The notes under the pieces are model-generated. The model saw only the letters and a program-made list of their open reading frames with translations. It searched no databases and was not told where the DNA came from. A DNA stretch of 64,000 nucleotides from Planctomycetota bacterium (lineage in GTDB: Bacteria; Planctomycetota; UBA1135; GCA-002686595): contig JAQXEK010000078.1 in NCBI GenBank assembly GCA_029250885.1, forward strand, positions 1-64,000. Reading direction: 5' to 3'. Every line of letters starts with the position of its first letter. Position 1 is the first letter of the stretch. This document shows positions 8,955-16,533 of the stretch, one piece after another. Both the position numbers and the translations under genes were made by a program.

Positions 8955-9030
8955 TTCCTTCTAGGAGAGGACCCCAGCAAAACGGCAGTGCCTTAAACGA
9001 CAACGCCGACCACTGGGGTCGGCGAAAAAC
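8955..9030 (-). promoter_or_regulatory. his leader: competing RNA hairpins before hisG
   Basis: On the transcribed strand, 9024-9017 (CGCCGACC) pairs perfectly with 9011-9004 around a CCAGT loop, followed by TTGTCGTTT. Two other segments compete for the same 5' arm: 9067-9061 (GGGTCGG, in the last codons of the leader peptide) pairs with 9022-9016, and 8977-8970 (CTGGGGTC, just upstream of the hisG ribosome site) pairs with 9020-9013. Mutually exclusive pairing next to a His-codon run is the architecture of amino-acid attenuation. The T-tract is weak, so I cannot tell whether control is by termination or by translation initiation. Confidence 0.55.
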
Positions 9031-9056
9031 TCGTTCGATTAACTAAACGCGCTCTG

Positions 9057-9131
9057 TCACCCGACCCGGTTGGGGTGGTGATGGTGCGCAGAGTGAGTGG
9101 TCGAGAGATTGGTCATTACGGGGAGCAGCAT
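9057..9131 (-). CDS. hisL: his operon leader peptide
   Basis: A 24-codon frame begins at ATG 9131 (internal ATG at 9116) and ends at TGA 9059-9057, about 110 bases before hisG. Codon 13 is His and codons 16-19 are four consecutive His codons (CAC CAT CAC CAC, 9086-9075); the C-terminal part reads AHHHHPNRVG. Five His in 24 residues directly upstream of a his operon is the signature of an attenuator leader, as in the enteric hisL. No strong Shine-Dalgarno precedes either ATG. The promoter should lie in 9132-9216, but I see no convincing -35/-10 pair there. Confidence 0.8.
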   Translation of the reverse strand: MLLPVMTNLSTTHSAHHHHPNRVG

Positions 9132-9216
9132 AGCGCCGCTCGACTAGCGGGGAAATAGATTCAACAACAAATCCCCCCACCCAGACAGAGGCAATACAAA
9201 ACTCATGACGCCTTCG

Positions 9217-10449
9217 TTATTGCGATGTGTAGTCGGCCACAACCTCGCCTAGGAAGTCAGCCAAGGTGCGCCCCATTTGAGCTTCGAAGGCCGACTCGAT
9301 ACCGATCTCGCCCGTCTGTGCAGCTGAGGTCAGGCTGGCCAAAAAGCGCTCGCCATAGCGATTCGCTAGTGCGTCGACCAGCACCACAGATTGGGTGTAA
9401 GCACGGCGCACCTTGTCCTCGTCGGTCCAGGTCGAGAAGCTGCCGCCGAGCTCAGACATGGGCAGAAACGGCTTGGCGTTGGTGCCCTGGAAGATGGACT
9501 TGGCGCGCACTAGCGCGTCGCTGCGCTCGCCCGAGAGCCACTGGGCAAGGCCCTCGTTAAACCAACCCGGAACGGACTTGCCGCCGATACTTTCGATAAA
9601 GGCGTGCACGAGCTCGTGACGCAACAGGGGATCTAGACCGCCGATCTCGTGGTCTAGGTTGCCAATTGGAACGCGGATCGTGCCATCGAAGGCGCCGCCC
9701 GCCCAGGAGTGCAGGCCAGTGACCGTGTCGAAGTTGTCGCGGCGGTAGAGAACGACGCGCAGGTGTTTGCCCCTGTTGTCGAAGACCGGGTCCGCGCCAA
9801 AGAAGTCGCGAAGGTCGGCATAGGCGGCCTCGAGCAGGTTGATCACGTCCTGGAAGCCGTTGGCCAGATCCGCGTGATTGGCGTCATAGGACAACTGGAA
9901 GTGCTGGGATGTGTCCTGCCAGAAATCGCTCTCGACGCCAAAGATCCTATGCCAGCGCTCGAGCAGCTTGACCAGATTGGGTCGCTGGTCGGGAAAGCCC
10001 AGGGTCTGGCAGAGCTCCACAGCCCGTTCGAGCTTCCACACGGCCTCCTGGCGATCTCCTTGCTCCCACAATCCACGTGCCAATCTGGAGAGCGCCTCGA
10101 CTAGGTTCTTGGTAAAGAGCTTCTGCTCCGGGTGAGCTTCGACGCAGCGCTCTAGGATCGCACAGGCCGTCGCGTATTCGCCCTCCTTGAGGGCTTCAAG
10201 CCCCTTGTTGTTTTGCTGGACCCAGTAGCGGTACCCTGTCGTCGCCTCGGGTGCGGCTTGGGACTCCTGTACCTTGTCCTCAAGGTGTTCGGCGATCTCG
10301 GTCGAGCGGTCACTCGACGTGAACGCGGAATCAAAAGCGGTGCCCTCTACAGGCTCTAATCCAATGGTTGGGCGAACATAGATGGCTGCCCCAATCCCTA
10401 GGGCAGCGGCTGCAAGAAGCAGCAAGATGGCGTAGACGGCGGTCTTCAT
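9217..10449 (-). CDS. TPR-containing gluzincin-like metallopeptidase
   Basis: 410 aa from the ATG at 10449, which has AAAGG upstream and opens with a signal or anchor sequence (MKTAVYAILLLLAAAALG). Residues about 75-165 form TPR-like helices. The C-terminal half is a peptidase MA-like domain with HELVH (278-282) and a downstream NEGLAQW carrying Glu299 as probable third zinc ligand. An envelope-located zinc peptidase is inferred; the substrate is unknown. It follows the YkgJ-like gene by four bases and ends the kinase/YkgJ/peptidase operon, just before the his leader. Confidence 0.8.
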   Translation of the reverse strand: MKTAVYAILLLLAAAALGIGAAIYVRPTIGLEPVEGTAFDSAFTSSDRSTEIAEHLEDKVQESQAAPEATTGYRYWVQQNNKGLEALKEGEYATACAILERCVEAHPEQKLFTKNLVEALSRLARGLWEQGDRQEAVWKLERAVELCQTLGFPDQRPNLVKLLERWHRIFGVESDFWQDTSQHFQLSYDANHADLANGFQDVINLLEAAYADLRDFFGADPVFDNRGKHLRVVLYRRDNFDTVTGLHSWAGGAFDGTIRVPIGNLDHEIGGLDPLLRHELVHAFIESIGGKSVPGWFNEGLAQWLSGERSDALVRAKSIFQGTNAKPFLPMSELGGSFSTWTDEDKVRRAYTQSVVLVDALANRYGERFLASLTSAAQTGEIGIESAFEAQMGRTLADFLGEVVADYTSQ

Positions 10450-10453
10450 AAGA

Positions 10454-11260
10454 TCAACCTTTGGGTTGGCTTGGTGCGTCCAGAGGTGTGAGCTTAGCCC
10501 CGGGATCCGGCGCGGCAAAGGAGCCGATCGAACCCGTGGTGTGCGGGTAGTCGTGGCTCCGGTGGAGGCCCTGCAGCTCGGCGTAGAGAGCCTCGCGATC
10601 GGCTTCGCCTAGCTCGCGGCAAGCGATGGGTTTAGCGCTTGGATGGGCGCAGAGGGAGTCCCGAAACGACGGGCAAGCGCCGGGAGTTTTCGGACGGTTA
10701 GAGGCGGACGTTTGGGCGTTGGCAATGGCTTCAAATTCGAGTCGTGAGACCTGGGCCAACTTGCCTCCTTCGCCATGTGGGCAGGTCGCCGTGGGTGCCG
10801 GGGCATGGGTGCCCATGAGCTGGACGAGTTGGTGCACGACTCGGTCCGTAAAGTGCGGCGAGGGCACGGCCTCGATACCGGGACAGATCGCCCGGGCGCG
10901 CTCGAAAGAGGCGAGCTCACCGGCGACCGAATCCCAATAGGGGAAGTCCCGGCACTGCTTTGGGCGTGCCTCGTAGACGCTGCACTGGTTGCCCGCTTCG
11001 AGCAGCTCGCAGGCGCCGTCTTCACGATCCCGCAACGCAGTGCGCAGCTCGCCCGTCCGCGGGTCCGTGAGCTCCCGGGTGTGCTTAGTGCGAAAAGACT
11101 GTATGGGCAGGTTCATGTGAGTGGCGATTGCGTCTTGCTCGATCGGATCGACCCAGGCGATACCGCCGCGAACTTGGCAGCAGCGGCCCGATCGCTTGCA
11201 TCGAAACCCAAAGCTCACATCGGGGGTGGACTCATCGGGATGGGCGCCATCGGCCCTCAT
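10454..11260 (-). CDS. YkgJ-family cysteine-cluster protein
   Basis: 268 aa from ATG 11260, preceded by GAAGG; a TTG at 11314 would add 18 residues with no better support. Conserved cysteines lie in FRCKRSGRCCQV, CELLEAGNQCSVYEARPKQCRDFPYW and later CPG, matching the UPF0153/YkgJ family, whose cysteines are thought to bind Zn or an Fe-S cluster. The family's function is not established. The C-terminal 100 residues contain extra cysteines (TCPHG, GACPSF, SLCAH) that could form a second site. It sits 78 bases after the kinase start-proximal gene's stop and four bases before the metallopeptidase. Confidence 0.75.
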   Translation of the reverse strand: MRADGAHPDESTPDVSFGFRCKRSGRCCQVRGGIAWVDPIEQDAIATHMNLPIQSFRTKHTRELTDPRTGELRTALRDREDGACELLEAGNQCSVYEARPKQCRDFPYWDSVAGELASFERARAICPGIEAVPSPHFTDRVVHQLVQLMGTHAPAPTATCPHGEGGKLAQVSRLEFEAIANAQTSASNRPKTPGACPSFRDSLCAHPSAKPIACRELGEADREALYAELQGLHRSHDYPHTTGSIGSFAAPDPGAKLTPLDAPSQPKG

Positions 11261-11338
11261 CGGAGGACACCTTCGGCAGGCTGTGCAGCTCCAATGAAGC
11301 CGCACCGTTCGCAATCTGAGATTCGACCCAGCATCGGC

Positions 11339-12475
11339 CTAGCGTCGGCGGCGCCCCGGACGCTTGTTCTGGCGCCGAATCGGGCGATTTGGGCTCGCCT
11401 GGGGCTTTTGGACCTTGGGTGCCCCACGGGAGAAGTCTAAGTCCTCGTGGCCCTCGATTTGCCCGGCCACATCCTCGATGAGCTCGCTCCAGCTCTGGTA
11501 GCGATGGTCCGCCTCCTTCGCCATCATCTTCTCGATGAAGTAGGAGAGGTGCGGCGAGAAGCCGCGGCCGCGCAGCTCGGGCGAGGACAGGGAGTCCATG
11601 ATCTGCATGCGCAGGATCTCGCGATCGTCGCTGCTATCAAAAGGTAACCGACCGATCACAAGTTGAAACAGCGAGACGCCCAAGCTGTAGATGTCAGAAC
11701 GCGAGTCTGCGCTCGCCCCTCCCCGGGCCTGTTCGGGCGAGAGGTAGGCCACCGTACCCACGCCGGATTCGCTCTTGCCTTCGGCGCCTGCTTCCGCCGC
11801 AAAACCAAGGTCGATTAACACCACGCGCCCCTCCTCGGTGTACATGATGTTGCCTGGCTTGATGTCCCGGTGCACGATGCCTTCGGACTCCAGGTATTCC
11901 AATGCGCGAGCCGTCTCGAGCACGATCCCAAGGGCGTCCTTTTCGGGCATCGCATCGTGATCGGCGGTCATGGAACCAAGGATCTCCAATAAGGTCTCAC
12001 CCTCGACCAGTTCCAGCTTGGAGAAGACGGTCTGTCCGTACTTCGCGACGCCGATCCCCTTTAAAAGGTTTGGGTGGTCGAGGCGCTCGAGTAGGCGCGT
12101 CTCCTCGACGAAGGCCTTGAGCTCGCCCGGCTTGGCGGCGATCTTCGGGCAAAGGACCTTGAGGGCCATCTCCCGGCCGGTTTTTAGCTCGGTGGCCTGC
12201 CAGACCGTCGCAGTTCCGCCGACACCTAACCTGTCGCCAATCCGGAAGCCCGGAAACTCGGGGATCTCGCCGCCGTCTGTGCGCCGCATGCGCTCGATCC
12301 ATTCCGAGTCCTTGCCCGCCCTCGCCACAAGAAGCTCGTCTAGGGTGGTTGTGGCGGCCTGGAGTTCGGGGACGATGGCCGAGGCCTCAGCTTCTGTGAG
12401 CTCGCCCCGGTGGACAAGCTTCGCAAGGAAGCGCATCTCGCCCGCAGCGTCCGGCTGATTCGAATCACTTGGCAT
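11339..12475 (-). CDS. Cytoplasmic Ser/Thr protein kinase
   Basis: 378 aa Hanks-type kinase. The glycine loop is LGVGGTATV (83-91), the ATP lysine K106 (ALKVL) and the catalytic loop HRDIKPGN (202-209). The metal-binding motif reads DLG rather than DFG (222-224), and SPEQARGG closes the activation segment. All catalytic residues are present, so it should be active. It has no transmembrane segment. An N-terminal helical region of about 65 residues precedes the kinase domain, and the last 25 residues are strongly basic (RRQNKRPGRRRR), which could bind nucleic acid or membrane. It is first in a three-gene operon with a cysteine-cluster protein and a metallopeptidase. Confidence 0.92.
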   Translation of the reverse strand: MPSDSNQPDAAGEMRFLAKLVHRGELTEAEASAIVPELQAATTTLDELLVARAGKDSEWIERMRRTDGGEIPEFPGFRIGDRLGVGGTATVWQATELKTGREMALKVLCPKIAAKPGELKAFVEETRLLERLDHPNLLKGIGVAKYGQTVFSKLELVEGETLLEILGSMTADHDAMPEKDALGIVLETARALEYLESEGIVHRDIKPGNIMYTEEGRVVLIDLGFAAEAGAEGKSESGVGTVAYLSPEQARGGASADSRSDIYSLGVSLFQLVIGRLPFDSSDDREILRMQIMDSLSSPELRGRGFSPHLSYFIEKMMAKEADHRYQSWSELIEDVAGQIEGHEDLDFSRGAPKVQKPQASPNRPIRRQNKRPGRRRR

Positions 12476-12642
12476 GTCCCAAGCCTAGCTTTCCCCCTGG
12501 ACCTAAGTTGCATGTGTTCGGCGGGATTTCCGACGGTTTGCCATCTCTGAATAGGAAGAACGGGAATAAAAAACGGCGACCCTGGTCCACTTGGGCTCTA
12601 TGGTGAGCACCCGCGAAACCCGACCTTGACCACTTGATTCCG

Positions 12643-14208
12643 ATGATTCGCCCTCATTTTACTGCCGCGCTTCCCCTTGTCCTGATCGCTCTTTCCCAGC
12701 CCACGCTTTGGGCCCAAGAGGTTCCTTTGGCCAATCCGGTCAGCGAACCGGAGCCTGGCGAGCAAGAGGTCGCGCCCCAACAGGAAGCCGACGGGACCGT
12801 CGAGGTCCCCCCTGGGGAGACTGAGAACGACCCCAAGATCCTGCCGCCCCTAGCCGAGGGCGTGGCCGCCCGTGGTGGTGACGTGGAAATCACCTTGGCC
12901 GAACTCGACCAACTCCTTCTGGATCGCCATGGGCGCCGTCCCGAGGGCATCGACATCCTCAACCGACTGCTGCAACGTGCCGTTCTCGTTGAGCTGGCCG
13001 CTGCTGCAAACATCGAGATCGCGGATGAGACCGTCGTCGCAAGGATGGCCGACCTCGACCAGCAACTCAAGGCCATCAATGAGGGTGGACTCGCCGAGCA
13101 GCTGATCAAGGGCGACATCAACCCGGACATCTTCCGGGAGATGCTGAAGATCTCCATGATCCAGGCCGAGCTCACGCGCATCGCCCTGGAGCTGGAAGAG
13201 GGTGTGGAGGCCTCCTCAGCGCAACAGGACGCGTGGCTCGAGGAGACCCTGACTAAGCGAGGTGTCACGGACTCAACCGACGCATTCCCGACAAAAAACA
13301 CGGATATCGTGGCCCAATCCGGCGATGCGAAGATCACCTTGGGCGCATTCAAGGAGCGCTTGCACAGCGAGATCGGAACCAAGTTCGTCAAGCAGGCCTG
13401 CACCCAGCTGTTCTTCGAGAGGGTGCTAATGGCAAACGCAGGTCAGATCGACTCCGACGAGTGGTCCAAGGCCGTGGACAAGGAGATCCAGCGCCGCCGC
13501 GAGAACCACGCCCTCGATCCGCAGTTCGCTGGCACCGGTATCAGCTACGAGGCCAAGCTGGAAGCCCAGGGCCTGACTGTGGCCGCGATGGCCGAGGACA
13601 CCTCGGTGCGCGTGACCGCCCTGACCACGGTGCTAGCCCGGCGCGAGGCCTTTGCCAAGGCGCCCGAAGACCTAGCCGCGGAGACGACCCCTGAGCAGCG
13701 CATCGCTGCGGGTATGCGCGCGACGTACCAAGCCGAGCAGGCCTTCTTTGATGGCTACTACGGCGTGCGCCTGCCCCTGCGGGTCTGCATGTTGCGCGCC
13801 GCTCCGGAGGCCAACGAGCTGGTGCCGCGCTCTGTGGACCAGGCCATGAGCTATATGGAAAAGTTGGTTCCTGGCATCACTTCCGAAGAGAAGTTTGTGG
13901 AGTTGGTACGCAAGCTTAGCGATGAGATCAACACGAAGAAGCTGGATGGGAACCTAGGCGTCTACGGGCGGGGGGACGAGCGCTTGCCCACGGGCATGCG
14001 CAGCACGGCCTGGGAGTATTTTGACGAGAAGCAGGCCCCGGGAGTTGCCGGCCCGATCGAGGTCGCCGGCGGCGTCGCTTTGATCTGGGTGGGCGAGGCG
14101 GTCCCGGCCCCGAACCAGGAGCAGCTGCTGAAAATCGTCGAATCCGAGCTCCAGCGGCGGATCTTGAACGATGCCATGCCCGAGACCGGGCTCCACGTTT
14201 TCCGCTAG
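12643..14208 (+). CDS. Periplasmic SurA/PpiC-type parvulin chaperone
   Basis: 521 aa from the ATG at 12643; a TTG nine bases upstream is possible. It opens with a signal peptide ending near TLWAQ. A Pro/Glu-rich linker is followed by helices resembling SurA-type chaperone regions (about 75-340). The C-terminal part (about 405-500) looks like a parvulin domain, with FVELVRKLSDE, DGNLGVYGRGDERLP and GPIEVAGGVALIWVGE. A role in folding exported or outer-membrane proteins is inferred. Similarity to canonical parvulins is weak, so isomerase activity is uncertain. It precedes the shell-protein genes by 85 bases on the same strand. Confidence 0.65.
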   Translation: MIRPHFTAALPLVLIALSQPTLWAQEVPLANPVSEPEPGEQEVAPQQEADGTVEVPPGETENDPKILPPLAEGVAARGGDVEITLAELDQLLLDRHGRRPEGIDILNRLLQRAVLVELAAAANIEIADETVVARMADLDQQLKAINEGGLAEQLIKGDINPDIFREMLKISMIQAELTRIALELEEGVEASSAQQDAWLEETLTKRGVTDSTDAFPTKNTDIVAQSGDAKITLGAFKERLHSEIGTKFVKQACTQLFFERVLMANAGQIDSDEWSKAVDKEIQRRRENHALDPQFAGTGISYEAKLEAQGLTVAAMAEDTSVRVTALTTVLARREAFAKAPEDLAAETTPEQRIAAGMRATYQAEQAFFDGYYGVRLPLRVCMLRAAPEANELVPRSVDQAMSYMEKLVPGITSEEKFVELVRKLSDEINTKKLDGNLGVYGRGDERLPTGMRSTAWEYFDEKQAPGVAGPIEVAGGVALIWVGEAVPAPNQEQLLKIVESELQRRILNDAMPETGLHVFR

Positions 14209-14293
14209 GGAGCCGGCCGCCGGTCTGATTCTGAGCCCCGGACCCGAGCCCGCGATAGCCACGGCGCGCCCTTGGCTGTAGACTCGTGGGCCT

Positions 14294-14587
14294 ATGTTGA
14301 TCGCCAAGGTAGTCGGAAGCGTCGTCGCGACCCAGAAGGACGAAAAGCTTGAGAATCTGAAGCTGCTCGTATTGCAAGTTCAGAGCCACGAGAACAAGCC
14401 TAAGGACCAGTACGTCGTAGCTGTGGATTCGGTCCAGGCCGGCGTCGGGGACACGGTGCTGTATGCGACAGGCTCCAGTGCGCGCCAGACGACCCTGACG
14501 GACGGTCGCCCGTGCGACGCTGTGGTCATGGCCGTGGTCGACTCTTGGGACATCGACGGTGCGAACGTCTACGAGGCGTGGGCCTAG
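14294..14587 (+). CDS. BMC vertex protein (EutN/CcmL family), copy 1
   Basis: 97 aa. The N-terminus MLIAKVVGSVVATQKDEKLE, then LKLLVLQVQ, VAVDSVQAGVGDTVLYATGSSAR and DAVVMAVVDSWD, is the full EutN/CcmL pattern. These proteins form pentamers that cap the vertices of bacterial microcompartment shells. It is first of three consecutive paralogues, which differ enough to be distinct vertex types. No BMC-H hexamer gene lies in the window, so the main shell components must be encoded elsewhere. Confidence 0.92.
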   Translation: MLIAKVVGSVVATQKDEKLENLKLLVLQVQSHENKPKDQYVVAVDSVQAGVGDTVLYATGSSARQTTLTDGRPCDAVVMAVVDSWDIDGANVYEAWA

Positions 14588-14902
14588 GTGTACCTCGCCC
14601 GGGTCATCGGCAGGTTAGTTGCCACCGTTCGTTATGAGGGCTTGGACGGCGTTGCCTTCCAGTTAATCCAGCCCCTGGACGAGCACGGTGAGGACACCGG
14701 CGACACCCAGGTGGCCGCAGTACAGACCAGCGAGATCAGCGCAGGCCCCGGGGACTTTGTCACCTGTGTCGACGGGCGCGAGGCCGCTCTCGTGCTGCCC
14801 GAGACCTATGTGCCCGTTGACGTCGCGATCATCGGTGTGGTGGAAGAGGCGACGCGCCTTGGCACCAACATCCAGCCGGCAACCTACGGAGCCGGGGCCT
14901 GA
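14588..14902 (+). CDS. BMC vertex protein (EutN/CcmL family), copy 2
   Basis: 104 aa, starting at a GTG that immediately follows the TAG of copy 1, so the two are translationally coupled. The pattern YLARVIGRLVATVRYEGLDG, FQLIQPLD, QTSEISAGPGDFVTCVDGREA and VDVAIIGVVEEA fits the pentamer family. The C-terminus is slightly extended (LGTNIQPATYGAGA). It diverges strongly from copies 1 and 3, consistent with an old triplication and specialised roles. Confidence 0.9.
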   Translation: MYLARVIGRLVATVRYEGLDGVAFQLIQPLDEHGEDTGDTQVAAVQTSEISAGPGDFVTCVDGREAALVLPETYVPVDVAIIGVVEEATRLGTNIQPATYGAGA

Positions 14903-15228
14903 TGTTCTTCGCGGACGTCATTGGTACGGTAACCACGCCCGTGCAGCACAAGGACCTTGACGGCATGCGCCAGCTCTTGCTGCGGCCGGTTGGGCCCGAC
15001 GGAAAACCCGCGGGCAAGGTGCGCGTTGGGCTGGTGCCTCCGGGTGGCTGTGGCGCTGGGCAAGGCGACCGTGTGATTGTCATGGATGAGGGCAATGGAG
15101 GCCGCCAGGTAACCGGAATCGCGAATGCGCCGATCAAGACAATCGTCATGGGCGTCGTGGATTCGATTGAGTTTGGACCTGGCGAGACCGCCTACTTCCA
15201 CATGGATGCAACCGAGGCGAAGTCATGA
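14902..15228 (+). CDS. BMC vertex protein (EutN/CcmL family), copy 3
   Basis: 108 aa. Its ATG overlaps the previous stop (TGATG). MFFADVIGTVTTPVQHKDLDG, LLLRPVG, VGLVPPGGCGAGQGDRVIVMDEG and KTIVMGVVDSIEF are family features. It carries a glycine-rich loop (PPGGCGAGQGD) at the position of the usual AGxGD turn. It is coupled by an ATGA overlap to the aldolase downstream. Confidence 0.9.
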   Translation: MFFADVIGTVTTPVQHKDLDGMRQLLLRPVGPDGKPAGKVRVGLVPPGGCGAGQGDRVIVMDEGNGGRQVTGIANAPIKTIVMGVVDSIEFGPGETAYFHMDATEAKS

Positions 15229-15965
15229 GCACAGCACGCGGAAACACTCCCCACGCCCACGAGCCCACGGGCGCATCCGAAGACGAGATGCAGCGCGGAC
15301 GGCGCGCCCTCTGCGAGATCGGCAAGCTGTGCTATAGCCGGAACCTGATCGTCGGCGCAGATGGCAACCTTTCCATGCGCCTGTCGGACAACACGATCTT
15401 AATCACGCCGGCGGGCGCAATGAAGGGCTTCCTCGAGCCCCACCACATCACCCGGGTCGACATGGCCGGCCGCGTCATTGGCGACGGGCCGCGCGCCTCG
15501 ACTGAGACGGGCATCCACACGACCGCCTACACCGTGCGCCCCGACATCCGCGCCGTGGTCCACGCCCACCCGCCCCACGCGGTGGCCCTGACCCTGGCCG
15601 ATGTAGACATGCAAATGCCGATCATACCCGAGGTCGTGGTGACCATCGGTGGCATCCCCACAGCGAACTACGCGACCCCCGGCACCCACGAGCTTGGGGA
15701 CTCGATCCGCGACCTGCTGCGTTGCTCGGACTCGGTGATGATGCGCTCCCACGGATCGATCACGGTTGGCGACAACCTAATGGACGCATTTAAGAAGCTC
15801 GACATGCTCGAGCACACGGCGCGCATCCTTTATATGACCCACACCCTGCGCGGCGGACTCGATCCGCTGCCACCGGAAGCGGTCGAGAAGCTGCTTCGCA
15901 CGCGCAAGATCTTAGGCGTGACGGGGATGAATACCCTAGAAAACCGCTGCGGGCTCGACGGCTAG
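15225..15965 (+). CDS. Class II aldolase (L-fuculose/rhamnulose-phosphate aldolase-like), probable BMC enzyme
   Basis: 246 aa zinc-dependent class II aldolase/adducin family. The active site shows GADGNLSMR, TETGIH (a catalytic-type Glu), VVHAHPPHA with two zinc His, and MMRSHGSI with the third His. In planctomycete-type microcompartments such an aldolase splits fuculose- or rhamnulose-1-phosphate into DHAP and lactaldehyde inside the shell; that function is inferred here from linkage to the vertex genes. The C-terminal segment beginning LPPEAVEKLLRTRKILG is amphipathic and could be a shell-targeting helix. Its stop is followed within six bases by the tandem hairpin array. Confidence 0.85.
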   Translation: MSTARGNTPHAHEPTGASEDEMQRGRRALCEIGKLCYSRNLIVGADGNLSMRLSDNTILITPAGAMKGFLEPHHITRVDMAGRVIGDGPRASTETGIHTTAYTVRPDIRAVVHAHPPHAVALTLADVDMQMPIIPEVVVTIGGIPTANYATPGTHELGDSIRDLLRCSDSVMMRSHGSITVGDNLMDAFKKLDMLEHTARILYMTHTLRGGLDPLPPEAVEKLLRTRKILGVTGMNTLENRCGLDG

Positions 15966-15970
15966 CCCTA

Positions 15971-16058
15971 CCTGCCCACTGGCAGGGCTTAATACCTGCC
16001 CACTGGCAGGGCCCAATACCTGCCCACTGGCAGGATCCAACACCTGCCCACTGGCAGG
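15971..16058. repeat. Four tandem 24-bp hairpin repeats
   Basis: The 16-base palindrome CCTGCCCACTGGCAGG (6-bp stem, CACT loop) begins at 15971, 15995, 16019 and 16043, exactly 24 bases apart. The spacers are similar but not identical (GGCTTAATA/GCCCAATA/ATCCAACA-like). The array fills the gap between the aldolase stop (15965) and the rhodanese ATG (16069). It could stabilise upstream mRNA, bind a protein as a dyad array, or be a slippage-prone tandem repeat. Confidence 0.9.
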
Positions 16059-16068
16059 ATCCACGTCC

Positions 16069-16524
16069 ATGAATAAAACCAACTGCACTGCTTCCGTGCT
16101 GGCCGCACTCGCCTTGAGCTCCTGCTCGAGTGAGGCCTCCGCTCAATACTCGCCCCCGGTGCCAACTGCCCAACCCGGCCCCGCGGCTCCAACCATCCCA
16201 ACCGAAAGACCTATGGACCCCTTCGTTCCCACCTCGATTGAAGAGGGCCGCGAGATGCTGACCGACACCGAGGGCCTTGTGCTGCTCGACGTCCGCACAC
16301 CCGGCGAGACCGCCGGCGGGATCATCCCCGGCGCAATCCTGATCCCCATGCAGGACATCCCTAACCGCCTAGATGAGATCCCCGAGGGTCCCCTCTTGGT
16401 GTACTGCCATGTGGGCGCGCGCTCTGCGGCGGTCTGCGAGTTCCTGGCCGAGCAGGGTCGTACAGAGCTCTACAACCTTGAGGGTGGCATCTCCAACTGG
16501 ACTGGGGAGATCGTCCAACCCTAG
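16069..16524 (+). CDS. Rhodanese-domain lipoprotein
   Basis: 151 aa. The N-terminus has a hydrophobic stretch and the lipobox-like LSSC (residues 16-19 region), so export and lipidation are predicted. A Pro-rich linker (about 26-50) leads to a single rhodanese domain, with LLDVRTPGETAGGIIPGA and the catalytic-cysteine loop YCHVGARSA. Sulfur transfer or thiol chemistry at the envelope is inferred; the partner is unknown. It follows the hairpin array by ten bases and precedes the sulfatase gene by nine. Confidence 0.85.
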   Translation: MNKTNCTASVLAALALSSCSSEASAQYSPPVPTAQPGPAAPTIPTERPMDPFVPTSIEEGREMLTDTEGLVLLDVRTPGETAGGIIPGAILIPMQDIPNRLDEIPEGPLLVYCHVGARSAAVCEFLAEQGRTELYNLEGGISNWTGEIVQP

Positions 16525-16533
16525 CCCCGCGAC

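Noticed and set aside
9004-9030. Hairpin followed by AAAAAC on the plus strand as a plus-strand terminator.
   Set aside because: A-rich rather than T-rich on the plus strand, and no plus-strand gene precedes it; it fits the minus-strand his leader instead.
15790-16173. Minus-strand frame encoding a CQWAG repeat peptide across the hairpin array.
   Set aside because: It is the antisense reading of the 24-bp tandem repeat and of the rhodanese gene; no start signal or coding character.
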